Notes: generated from the letters alone by a model not told the origin. Shown: positions 1-6,649, counted from the stretch's first letter. The stretch: 7,896 bases of DNA from an uncultured Mycoplasma sp. (GCA_947388575.1 CANDSI010000045.1:1-7896), one strand, 5' to 3'. Translations and numbers: made by a program.

Positions 1-766
1 GTTCTTTCCTTTTGTTTATAAGTTGTATTTTACTTTCTTCAGGTACCAAGAACATAATACTATTATCAGCCTTTGTTCCATCATTCTCTTGACTGCTACT
101 AAACCAAATATCAGTTGTATCTATACTGTAATTTGAATCTAAATGAATTCTTAAGCCTATAATTCTACAATTATCTAGTACCGGAACAAATATTCCTTTA
201 TGTGATTTAAAATTCCAGTTGAAATTTTTATCTTTATAAAATCCGGGGATTCCTCTTAAATCAAATCCTTCTTTAATTAGTTCTTTACATATTAGTATTT
301 TATATTCTTCTGTTGTTGGTATAGTCCTAAAACCTATTTTTTTTATTTCCTCTATTGTAAAACCATATTGCAAAAGCTTTGTTGTATGCTGTTCTGAAAG
401 AGTCAACTTTTCCAAAAATGATTGATATACACTGTCTAACTCTTCATTATTTTTCCTTGTATTAGTAGTCAGCACTGTTACTAATTGATTTGTCATATTA
501 GCTTTTTCTCTAATTAATTCTTTATAAGCTTGTTTATTAGAAATATGTTTGCATTTAGCATAAAGCCCTATGGCGTATCCTCTATTTTCACATTCCTTGC
601 AAATATAGCCATTATTGCTAGTATTTAATTTCATTGTTCCTCTTTTAGATACACAAAATGGACACTCAACATAGATTATATCTTTTTGTGAATATATTTC
701 TGTCAATTCTAATTTATTTTTTACATTTATAATACTAATTCTTTTTAATATTTCTTGTTGATTCAT
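1..766 (-). CDS. Primase-like protein with CHC2-type zinc finger, N-terminal part (runs off left edge)
   Basis: About 255 residues read without interruption from ATG 766 to the window edge. Near the N-terminus there is a zinc-ribbon: C35-P-F-C38, then about 17 residues, then C56-K-E-C59, as in the CHC2 finger of DnaG-type primases. Further on come a segment starting LTLSEQHTTKLLQYGF (about residues 121-136) and an IPGFY motif (about 173-177), followed by GIFVPVLDNCRIIGLRI (about 191-207). This pattern is familiar from zinc-finger/DUF3854 (Toprim-related) proteins of plasmids and integrative elements. The likely role is primer synthesis or replication initiation for the element; the catalytic Toprim part would lie outside the window. 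The start codon overlaps the spoVS stop as ATGA, so the two genes are probably translationally coupled. The family is inferred from motifs; I cannot confirm it by search. Confidence 0.75.
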   Translation of the reverse strand, partial: MNQQEILKRISIINVKNKLELTEIYSQKDIIYVECPFCVSKRGTMKLNTSNNGYICKECENRGYAIGLYAKCKHISNKQAYKELIREKANMTNQLVTVLTTNTRKNNEELDSVYQSFLEKLTLSEQHTTKLLQYGFTIEEIKKIGFRTIPTTEEYKILICKELIKEGFDLRGIPGFYKDKNFNWNFKSHKGIFVPVLDNCRIIGLRIHLDSNYSIDTTDIWFSSSQENDGTKADNSIMFLVPEESKIQLINKRKE

Positions 767-1032
767 TTTTCCACCTTCACAACGAATTTTATTCCTGTTA
801 CTTCTTCATTTTCAGCACTTATTTCTATAAAGCCTGGTACACACACCAAATTTATTCCTAATGGTGCCACAAATCCTCTTGCTATAGCAATTGCCTTTAC
901 TGCTTGATTAAGAGCTCCTGCTCCAATTGCTTGCAATTCAGATTTTCCCTTTTCCTTTATCTGTCCTGCTATTGCCCCAGCAATGGCATTTGGATTTGAT
1001 TTTGTTGATATTTTTAAAACTTCATTATACAT
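763..1032 (-). CDS. spoVS: Stage V sporulation protein S (SpoVS)
   Basis: An 89-residue protein. It carries the near-invariant SpoVS core: SNPNAIAGAIAG near the N-terminus, then IGAGALNQAVKAIAIARGFV and a C-terminal half with VCVPGFIEI. SpoVS is a small Alba-like putative nucleic-acid-binding protein; in Bacillus subtilis it affects spore coat and septation steps. I chose ATG 1032 because GGAGG (1045-1041) lies 8 nt upstream. The in-frame GTG at 1047 that would add five residues (EVIR) sits on the Shine-Dalgarno itself. The gene ends in a 4-base ATGA overlap with the primase-like gene and begins just after the preceding stop, so it belongs to the same operon. Its position beside replication genes of a mobile element, not in a chromosomal sporulation context, is unusual. 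Confidence 0.95.
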   Translation of the reverse strand: MYNEVLKISTKSNPNAIAGAIAGQIKEKGKSELQAIGAGALNQAVKAIAIARGFVAPLGINLVCVPGFIEISAENEEVTGIKFVVKVEK

Positions 1033-1049
1033 TCTTATTACCTCCACTT

Positions 1050-1721
1050 TTAAATATAATATTCTACAATATTAGCTACCCACTCCAGATCATTTTTAAT
1101 TACTGCTTCGCCTATATGTTTTCTTTCTAATGTTACTTTTTGTTCTTTATCTTTGTGTACTTTTATACAAGTTCCTATATTTTCATCATACCATGTTCCA
1201 TCTGGCATTATAGAACTTTCAGATGGAACTATACCATATTTTACTTCATCCCATTTTATATCTTTAACTTTTGCTGAATTAGTACGGATAAGCTCTCCTT
1301 CCTTTTCTGGATTTTCTATCACAAAAAATTTTGTAGATTCACTATCTTTATTATAACTTGCCCATTTTGCATAAGGATTATATGGGTTATAAATATGTCC
1401 TTCTGGACTGATTAAATTTTTGTCATAAACTCGTATTGCATAGTTATAAATTTCTTCATCACTTGCGTTATCTAAGAATTTTTCTAATCTATTTTTTGAA
1501 TTATTTAATTTTGCTTTTTGCGATTTGGAAATACATGAAATTCTCAATTTGTCATTATAATCTGATATAATATTTCTGATTTTTTCTCTTTCTTCATAAA
1601 TAAGCCTATCCCTAGAAAATAAAACTTCCTTATTTTCTACTTTTTGATTTAGACTAAACGGTTGAAGTAATTCTTCAACTGTTGTATGTTCATCTGTGAA
1701 TACAACTACTAAATTATACAT
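1050..1721 (-). CDS. Uncharacterised phage/plasmid protein, paralogue of the 2633-1741 gene
   Basis: A 223-residue protein without a known function that I recognise. It starts MYNLVVVFTDEHTTVEELLQPF, closely like the start of the neighbouring gene (MSHFSVAVFTDENTTVDELLIPF). Both also share a YNPY/NxKW motif in the middle, a VKDIKWD motif, an aromatic PxGxWxE/D segment and a short C-terminal (I)V-x-x-x-I end. Compared with its neighbour it lacks the WDWYxIGGRW and WWG signature residues, so it is a diverged copy. ATG 1721 is preceded by AGGAGG (GGAGG at 1733-1729) with 7 nt spacing. The reading frame is intact and contains no CGG codon. The soluble, charged composition shows no signal peptide or membrane segment. 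Confidence 0.8.
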   Translation of the reverse strand: MYNLVVVFTDEHTTVEELLQPFSLNQKVENKEVLFSRDRLIYEEREKIRNIISDYNDKLRISCISKSQKAKLNNSKNRLEKFLDNASDEEIYNYAIRVYDKNLISPEGHIYNPYNPYAKWASYNKDSESTKFFVIENPEKEGELIRTNSAKVKDIKWDEVKYGIVPSESSIMPDGTWYDENIGTCIKVHKDKEQKVTLERKHIGEAVIKNDLEWVANIVEYYI

Positions 1722-1740
1722 TTATCTTCCTCCTTTAATT

Positions 1741-2633
1741 TTATATATGGCAATCCACAATAGTTAGCTTCCACTCTGGATTTGCTTGTTTTATAAATTT
1801 TTCCTCATATTCTTTTTTAAATTTTCTTTCTTGCTCAGGTGTTACTCTAGATCCCCACCATCTCATTTTACCTGGTTCATGCCATTCTCCATTTGGTGTT
1901 AAAACAGCATAAGTAAAGAACTTTGTATAATTCTCTATATAATCTTTTTCCGTTGGATATTTATCTTTTATATATTCTTTTGAATAAGACGATGCATTTA
2001 TAAATTCTTCATAAGGTGTTAACTTATTCTTCATCATTGCTTTCATCAAATCCCACTTTATATCTTTTACCACCGCTGAATTTTCATACTTATAAGTGGC
2101 AGATTGTCCATCTTTTAGTACTATAATCTCCTGTTTTTCTTTTCCGATTATTTTTAAATGTATCTATCATTATGCTATCTGGATTTAAAAAATCCAGATC
2201 TTCTTGTGGATACCATTTTGATACTATTAGCATATTTGACCATCTGCCGACCTATTGCATACCAATCCCATTTAGAATTTGGATTATAGGTAGAATAAAC
2301 ATCTCCATTTTCTGCTATCTCTTCTTTGCTATAGTATCTTGTTGCAAATTTATATATTTTCTCTCTATTCCATTTAGACATCGAAGGTACTTTCTTTATA
2401 AATCTCAAATGAGCATTATTTTCAAAGTATTTTCTTCTATATGCTTTCTTATCTTTTCTATATTGTTTGTACATATCTTCAAATCTCTTTATTTCCCTTT
2501 TTCCTCTCTGGATAACTTCCTCCTTTGTTAATGCAATATATTTTTCTACCTCTATTCCTTCATAAAAAGGTATTAATAACTCATCTACTGTTGTATTTTC
2601 ATCTGTGAAAACGGCTACTGAGAAATGACTCAT
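1741..2633 (-). CDS. YNPNSKWDWYxIGGRW-type phage/plasmid protein read across two +1 frame breaks, both at CGG
   Basis: Read literally this is two fragments: 152 residues from ATG 2633 to about 2175, and a C-terminal piece ending at 1741. Skipping one C at each of two in-frame CGG codons (2249-2247 and 2146-2144) gives one 296-residue protein: residues 1-128, 129-162 and 163-296. The first junction restores YNPNSKWDWYAIG-GRWSNML, the known IGGRW signature of a protein family common in Firmicutes phages and plasmids. The second joins a charged loop to VLKDGQSATYKYENSAVVKDIKWD. The C-terminus then carries AVLTPNGEWHEPG, RWWGS and ends TIVDCHI, all typical of the same family. AGGAGG lies just upstream of ATG 2633. 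The total length of 893 nt is two more than a multiple of three, as two +1 shifts require. Function unknown. If CGG is not shifted, this is a pseudogene. Confidence 0.8.
2144..2146 (-). other. In-frame CGG, proposed +1 recoding site 2
   Basis: Context AAT CGG A. Once the first shift has been made, this CGG is in frame (34 codons after it). Reading AAT, skip C, GGA joins FKNN to GKEKQEIIVLKDGQ and leads to the C-terminal frame. The shift must occur between the stop in the incoming +1 frame (TAG 2166-2164) and the stop of the old frame (TAA 2092-2090). CGG lies inside that interval. Confidence 0.65.
2247..2249 (-). other. In-frame CGG, proposed +1 recoding site 1
   Basis: Context ATA GGT CGG C, codon 129 of the gene starting at 2633. 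Reading GGT, skip C, GGC restores the family signature IGGRW. The +1 frame has a TAG stop at 2254-2252, so a shift into that frame cannot occur upstream of it. The conserved GRW residues begin immediately downstream. The site is therefore confined to a few bases around this CGG. Confidence 0.75.
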
Positions 2634-2649
2634 TTTATATTCCTCCTTT

Positions 2650-2683
2650 AAAAATAGAGCAAGATTCTCTTGCCCTATTTTTC
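2650..2683 (-). terminator. Hairpin terminator after the ArdC-like gene
   Basis: On the minus strand, AAAATAGGGCAAGA, loop GAA, TCTTGCTCTATTTT forms a 14-bp stem with one G-T pair, followed by Ts. It lies between the stop of the ArdC-like gene and the ribosome binding site of the gene starting at 2633. It looks like a Rho-independent terminator or attenuator, which would split the operon here. Confidence 0.65.
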
Positions 2684-2696
2684 TTATTTTTTACTT

Positions 2697-3566
2697 TTAA
2701 GCACTTATTTCTTCTTGTTTATATTTACTATTTTTTATTAACTCAATAAATTCATTTGCGGTCTCTTTTATCTTATTAGATAATTGCATAAATTGTTTTA
2801 TATCGTTTTTTGACCAATTAACTATGTAGCCAAAACTACATATTGATGTATCAAAATTAAAATAATCAGCTACTAAAAAGGAAACTGATTCTACAAATAT
2901 TTCACTTTTATTTCTCTCTATTGCATATTGAAAATCATCATATAGGCAGTGGCATAACTCATGAATTAAAACTGCTGTTTTATCGTCTTGAGATAATGCT
3001 GCATTTAATACTATGCTATTTTCACTTTTACTAAAATATCCTTTTGCAATTCCATTAATTTCTTTAATTATTATAGGAACAGGCGATATTTCTAATAAAG
3101 TCTCATATAGATTTTCTGTTGTATTAGAATCAATTCTATCATCTAATATCGGAATTCTCTTATTTCCTTTTTTTACATAAGTATCACCTATATCATATAC
3201 AGCTACTCGTTTGTATGTAATACCATCAATTTCCTCTACTGTCCCATCATTTTTCCTTTCTTTTTTCTCTTTACCTGCTATATCTTGTTGACCTTCTATA
3301 AGCTTCCTCTTTTTATATTTTATTGGTCTATAAATGAAAATAGTTCTAGGATCTTTCTTTACTCCTCTCCCTAATTTATTCCAATCAAAAAAGCCTTTTA
3401 CTATTGTCGCATTTGGATTTTGCACATATACTAATAAAATATTTCTAAAGCTATTATTATTTTTTATTCTGTTCACCATTTTTAGAAATTTAGGATAATC
3501 TCCTCTTTTAATTACTTTTTCTACTCCATCTAATAATTTGGCATAATTTATTTGATTTCTAAGCAC
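2697..3566 (-). CDS. ArdC-like protein with HELCH metallopeptidase motif
   Basis: About 289 residues from the start chosen here. The N-terminal part (FLKMVNRIKNNNSFRNILLV, then QNPNATIVKGFFDWNKLGRGVKK, about residues 27-71) matches the ArdC-type ssDNA-binding/antirestriction domain of plasmids. The C-terminal part has HELCH (about residues 202-206) and a downstream EIFVESVSFLVADY helix, the zinc-peptidase arrangement of ImmA/IrrE-like and ArdC proteins. The inferred role is protection of incoming element DNA. I chose GTG 3566 because GAGG (3578-3575) lies 8 nt upstream and the overlap with the upstream stop is then 8 nt. Longer starts at 3593 or 3614 have no visible Shine-Dalgarno and overlap the upstream gene by 35-56 nt. 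The middle, about residues 80-130, is a low-complexity Lys/Glu-rich linker. Confidence 0.8.
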   Translation of the reverse strand: MLRNQINYAKLLDGVEKVIKRGDYPKFLKMVNRIKNNNSFRNILLVYVQNPNATIVKGFFDWNKLGRGVKKDPRTIFIYRPIKYKKRKLIEGQQDIAGKEKKERKNDGTVEEIDGITYKRVAVYDIGDTYVKKGNKRIPILDDRIDSNTTENLYETLLEISPVPIIIKEINGIAKGYFSKSENSIVLNAALSQDDKTAVLIHELCHCLYDDFQYAIERNKSEIFVESVSFLVADYFNFDTSICSFGYIVNWSKNDIKQFMQLSNKIKETANEFIELIKNSKYKQEEISA

Positions 3567-3837
3567 ATTTTTCACCTCTTTCAGTATCTTCATTTTCTTT
3601 TTCAATGAGAGCAATCTGATTTTTCATACTTTGAATATTTTCCAAACTTTTCTCTATTTTAAGATAACATTGCTCTATCTTTTGTCTATACTCTTTCTTA
3701 TTTCCTATGCCATTTGATTTATCTGTTAATTCTATGATTGCCTCATATTCATCAATTTGTTTATATAAATCATTTATCTTCAAATTTTCATCTTGTATGC
3801 TATTGTTTAAATATTTTATTTTTTTTCCTCTGTTCAT
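3559..3837 (-). CDS. Small coiled-coil protein
   Basis: A 92-residue, highly charged protein with a heptad-like pattern through most of its length (segments such as LKINDLYKQIDEYEAIIEL, then KKEYRQKIEQCYLKIEKSLENIQ). It is probably a helical, oligomeric small protein. No named family recognised. The start ATG 3837 has only weak purine-rich sequence (AGAAG) upstream. Its stop overlaps the likely GTG start of the ArdC-like gene by 8 nt, which suggests co-translation. Confidence 0.65.
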   Translation of the reverse strand: MNRGKKIKYLNNSIQDENLKINDLYKQIDEYEAIIELTDKSNGIGNKKEYRQKIEQCYLKIEKSLENIQSMKNQIALIEKENEDTERGEKCA

Positions 3838-3887
3838 TTTTATCTTCTACCCTTCCTCTATTCTTATATTTTAGAGCCTCTAATTTT

Positions 3888-4373
3888 TTAATTCATATCA
3901 ACGTTATCATATTGTTTTATCCAGCTTTTAGGAATGTCTAACAAATCAAATCTTAGTATAATTTCTCCATATCGGCGAATTTCTAAAGTATTATCGTCTA
4001 AGTTAATGATATACTCATAAAAATAGTTTCCTATTTCTGTTTGATGATCTTCCATATATTTTAAATTTTCATCTCTGTATGGTCTTAAATCACCTCTCGA
4101 TTTACAAAGTAAGCAATTAAAATCTGTAAGTTTCCTTGTTCCTATTTCTAAATTAGTATATCTTTTACATTCTTTAATTTGCTCTTTAGTAGCAACAGCA
4201 ATTACATCTACTAATATTATTTTTTCAAAAATCTTATTCATTTCCTTTATTGTTGTTGTATTAATAAAATCTACTATTTTATTTCCTAAATCTTCATAAG
4301 CTCCATCGAAATTTGTTTCGGTTACTTTATATTTTCCATTTTTTAGGAATCCATAAACAGCTCTTGTTCCCAT
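3888..4373 (-). CDS. MGTRAVYGF-type phage/plasmid protein of unknown function
   Basis: A 161-residue protein starting MGTRAVYGFLKNGKYKVTET, followed by NFDGAYEDLGNKIVDFI. This N-terminus is characteristic of a conserved hypothetical family in Firmicutes phages and plasmids. A CLLC pair follows at mid-length, then an acidic YEYIINLDDNTLEI segment near the C-terminus, also typical of that family. AAGGAG lies a short distance upstream of ATG 4373, just after the stop of the preceding gene. There are no membrane segments. The frame is intact and contains no CGG; its Arg codons at the C-terminus are CGC and CGA. Function unknown. Confidence 0.8.
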   Translation of the reverse strand: MGTRAVYGFLKNGKYKVTETNFDGAYEDLGNKIVDFINTTTIKEMNKIFEKIILVDVIAVATKEQIKECKRYTNLEIGTRKLTDFNCLLCKSRGDLRPYRDENLKYMEDHQTEIGNYFYEYIINLDDNTLEIRRYGEIILRFDLLDIPKSWIKQYDNVDMN

Positions 4374-4388
4374 ATCTTCTCCTTTTAT

Positions 4389-5031
4389 TTATTCTTTATA
4401 TAAATCATTAGCATCTTGTATCCTATTGAAAAAAATGTAGTAGTCGTACAGTGTTTCTCTTTGTGCCTTTGTCATATTCTTTCCTTGCTCTATTTTGGCT
4501 TTTCCTTGCCTTGGGTTATGTAATAATATCCATCCTTCAACATATACCAAAAAATCTGAGCCGCATATATCTATAATGGTAAAATAACTTTCTTCTTTCT
4601 TCTGTTGTATATTTTTTGTTCATATATCTATTTGCCCACTCACAATGTTCTGCCCACTCTACTGCAATAAATTCTCCATTTGGTTTTATAAATCCATATT
4701 CATAAAATTCTCCTGCACTTGGACCTTTTAGTCTATTATAATAAGCTTTAATATTTTTAGTTTTTATATAACTTGGTAACTCTATGTTATGAGATTCTTC
4801 AACTAATCCAAATGTATTATCTCTAGTCTTTCCTTTAAATTTCTTTTTAAAGGTTAATATATCTTTCACATACGATTTTAGGATATCTAAACTAATGTCT
4901 GTTCCGCACATACAATTTAGTAACAATTCTTCAACTTTTTTATAAGGTCTTTTTTCTAAATAGAACCATTCTCTTGCTAGATTAGTTATAAATTCTCCTT
5001 CTACTCCAAAAGCTACTTCTATAATTTTCAC
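4389..5031 (-). CDS. Two-part phage/plasmid protein (VEGEFITxLAREW ... GWILLHNPxQG) read across a +1 frame break at CGG
   Basis: Read literally, the frame from 5031 stops at 4537 after 164 residues. Skipping the C of the in-frame CGG at 4563-4561 (codon 157) gives 213 residues ending at TAA 4391-4389. The N-terminal part (GVEGEFITNLAREWFYLE, CMCGTDIS, FKGKTRDNTFGL) belongs to a small family widespread in Firmicutes phages. The restored C-terminal part (GSDFLVYVEGWILLHNPRQG, then LTKAQ-like NMTKAQRETLYDYY) is the domain usually paired with it. Function unknown. The start is uncertain: GTG 5031 overlaps its own Shine-Dalgarno-like AGAAGG, so a near-cognate start a few codons inside is possible. 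It begins 6 nt after the stop of the upstream methylase gene. If CGG is not shifted, it is a C-terminally truncated pseudogene. Confidence 0.75.
4561..4563 (-). other. In-frame CGG, proposed +1 recoding site 3
   Basis: Context ATG CGG C, codon 157 of the gene starting at 5031. Reading ATG, skip C, GGC gives YRYM-GSDFLV and opens the C-terminal domain. The allowed shift interval is about 60 nt because both frames are open from roughly 4621. A 7-nt tandem repeat (AGAAGAA twice, about 4584-4600) in the same interval is an alternative cause of the same shift. Confidence 0.55.
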
Positions 5032-5037
5032 CTTCTC

Positions 5038-5703
5038 TCACATTTTTTCTAATTTTTCATTCCAATTTCCAATGAAATATTGTGGAGTATAAAATACTTT
5101 TCTTCTCTCATTTACTAAAGAGTTTCCTAATACTACCACCCCTGGTATATTCCATAAAGATAACTGAATGTACGTCATGCAAAAGCATACCAAATCAATA
5201 TCTTGACCTACCACTAATATCTTTTGTGTATAATCCATTTTGTTTTCAATCATATAATCTACTACACTTAATAACATTACTCCACTTCCACAAGTTGGGT
5301 CACTAATAGTTATGAATTCTTTATCCTCATTGGCTAAATTATCAAGTGTAACATGACTCATTGCTTTTGCTACATTCATTGGTGTGAAATATTGATTGAG
5401 TTCTTTTGAATTTATTCCTATTTTTTGATATATCTCTCCTAAAACATCTATGACTTCATCTCTTCTTTGTTGTAGAAATATTTCTATAAGCTCTGTAACT
5501 AACTTTACAAATATTTTAGTTTCACTCTTGTCATACTTTTTTATAATTTGAAGATATATATCTTCATCTTCTTGTTCGTAGTTCAAACTATTTTTTATAG
5601 CAATTGCAAACATGACTACAAAATCACTAAAGATATTTCCTATTGAATACTTACCATGACTAAATTCTAATAATTCTATTATTTTTTCATATTCTTCTTT
5701 CAT
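5038..5703 (-). CDS. N-6 DNA methylase domain protein
   Basis: A 221-residue protein. QYFTP (about 104-108) followed by ISDPTCGSGVMLL (about 133-145, SAM-binding motif I) is the hallmark of HsdM/type I N-6 adenine methylases. GQDID (about 166-170) matches the acidic motif II. No (N/D)PP(Y/F) catalytic motif follows; the chain ends soon after LGNSL. It is a short phage/plasmid form that may need a partner, may be non-catalytic, or may use a degenerate motif. ATG 5703 is chosen because GGAG lies 5 nt upstream; the in-frame TTG at 5718 would place the Shine-Dalgarno inside the gene. It lies just downstream of a hairpin and next to a second methyltransferase, which suggests self-protection against host restriction. 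Frame intact, no in-frame CGG. Confidence 0.85.
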   Translation of the reverse strand: MKEEYEKIIELLEFSHGKYSIGNIFSDFVVMFAIAIKNSLNYEQEDEDIYLQIIKKYDKSETKIFVKLVTELIEIFLQQRRDEVIDVLGEIYQKIGINSKELNQYFTPMNVAKAMSHVTLDNLANEDKEFITISDPTCGSGVMLLSVVDYMIENKMDYTQKILVVGQDIDLVCFCMTYIQLSLWNIPGVVVLGNSLVNERRKVFYTPQYFIGNWNEKLEKM

Positions 5704-5716
5704 CTTTTCTCCAATC

Positions 5717-5745
5717 AAAAAGGAGACACTTAGTATCTCCTTTTA
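5717..5745 (-). terminator. Hairpin terminator between the two methyltransferase genes
   Basis: On the minus strand, AAAAGGAGATAC, loop TAA, GTGTCTCCTTTT forms a 12-bp stem with one wobble pair and a T-run. It begins directly after the TGA stop of the upstream methyltransferase. It is nearly symmetric, so it could act in both directions. It ends a few bases before the GGAG of the next gene and might also attenuate that gene's expression. Confidence 0.65.
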
Positions 5746-6631
5746 TCAAATATTTTCTATACAAAGACTCCATTTACCATTTAATTTTATAAAATTGCTA
5801 TTATTGTTCAATGTCTGTCTGATTTTTTCTCTAATGAATTTATTATTTCGAGCTTTTTTTGATTTTATCAAGATCTTATAGATTTCATCTACTGTAGCTT
5901 TATTACTCAAAAATTCCAAAGTAGCTTGTATTAAATCTCTCCACGTTATATTTTCCGCATTGATTATATTGTTTTTTATCGTTTCAGTAGTTTTTATATT
6001 ATAAATCCAAATTTTATCTTTTTTAAATACTAAAATGTGTTCATGCCTAATTGGTATAAAATTTTGATTAATATATATTTTACTATCCGACAAACAGTTA
6101 TGTTGCACCTTAATAATATGGCTTTCTAGTTCTCCAAACCACCTCATATCCTTTACGATGCTGTAGTATTTTCCCTTTTTTCTTATATCTCCTATAAGAA
6201 TTGCGTGTCTTCCTCCTCTAATTAAGCTATAGTATATTTTCTCATTAACTATATTTAGCTTTTCTATAAATTCTTCATAGGACATTTGATTTGAAAGATC
6301 ATTAGCCATATAATTATTTCTTTGGAATTCATATCTTACAATATCCCAATATGGAGGATGGCTAAATATAAGATCGCCTCCTGAAGGAATTTCGTCTACT
6401 AAAGCATCCCAACCATTGTTTAAGTCTAAGTGAATACTATTAGTTATTCCTAGTTCTTTTGCTACATCTTTTCCTGTTCCTCCACCGACTAAAAACCTCT
6501 ATGAATTTTTTAGGCTTAGAATCTTTGTAAAATTGTTTTATTAAATCTTTGATGACAAATCCTGAACAATTTCCTCTGTATGTAGAATCTCCATACTTAC
6601 CTCGGTCTATATAACTAACTACACTTTCCAT
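5746..6631 (-). CDS. DNA methyltransferase (SHPPYWD motif) with C-terminal winged-helix-like domain, read across a +1 frame break at CGG
   Basis: Read literally, the frame from ATG 6631 ends after 63 residues and a second frame runs to 5746. Skipping the C of CGG at 6487-6485 (codon 49) joins them into 294 residues. The junction recreates SAM-binding motif I, KKFIEVFSGGGTGKDVA (about 41-57). The catalytic motif SHPPYWD (about 90-96) follows, then GGRHAILIGDIRKKGKYYS. The N-terminal YRGNCSG segment is typical of phage/plasmid DNA methyltransferases of this type, which modify N6-adenine or N4-cytosine. The C-terminal 50 residues (ATVDEIYKIL...KFIREKIRQTL...NGKWSL) resemble a winged-helix/HARE-like module. 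RBS GAGGA lies 7-8 nt before ATG 6631. A hairpin terminator follows the stop. An internal ATG at 6309 would give a protein lacking motifs I and IV, so it is unlikely to be the real start. Confidence 0.85.
6485..6487 (-). other. In-frame CGG, proposed +1 recoding site 4
   Basis: Context AGT CGG T, codon 49 of the methyltransferase. Reading AGT, skip C, GGT yields FSGGGTGKD. The incoming +1 frame has a TAG stop at 6501-6499, so the shift must happen within about 14 nt ending at this CGG. A five-T run (6491-6495) lies in the same short interval and is the only homopolymer alternative. Confidence 0.75.
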
Positions 6632-6649
6632 CTACTTTCCTCTTTTTTA

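Noticed and set aside
1741..2073. A separate 110-residue gene starting at GTG 2073
   Set aside because: The frame continues upstream as coding-like sequence (VLKDGQSATYKYENSAV) back to the CGG at 2146, and the VKDIKWD motif occurs inside the intact paralogue, so this is the C-terminal part of the 2633 gene.
3871..3883. Palindrome TTAGAGCCTCTAA after the MGTRAVYGF gene
   Set aside because: The stem is only 5-6 bp with no clear T-run; too weak to call a terminator or operator.
927..5306. Plus-strand open frames at 927-1130, 1153-1356, 2172-2531, 3738-3941 and 5082-5306
   Set aside because: All lie antisense to well-supported minus-strand genes, have Phe/Leu/Ile/Ser-rich shadow-like composition and no family resemblance.
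5746..6309. A separate 187-residue gene starting at ATG 6309
   Set aside because: Coding sequence with clear methyltransferase motifs (FSGGGTGKD, SHPPYWD) continues upstream in the same frame, and no ribosome binding site precedes ATG 6309. It is the C-terminal part of the gene starting at 6631.
2144..6487. Simple codon reassignment of CGG (to Trp, Gln or another amino acid)
   Set aside because: Reading CGG as any single amino acid leaves the downstream frame wrong at all four sites and the proteins still end at nearby stops. Only a +1 shift or four-base decoding repairs them.
2144..6487. Four random homopolymer sequencing errors
   Set aside because: Only the methyltransferase site has a homopolymer (T5) close by. 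The site at 2249 has none, and the extra base always falls so as to make in-frame CGG. A systematic error inserting G in the plus-strand CC^N context cannot be excluded without reads, so this is set aside but not disproved.
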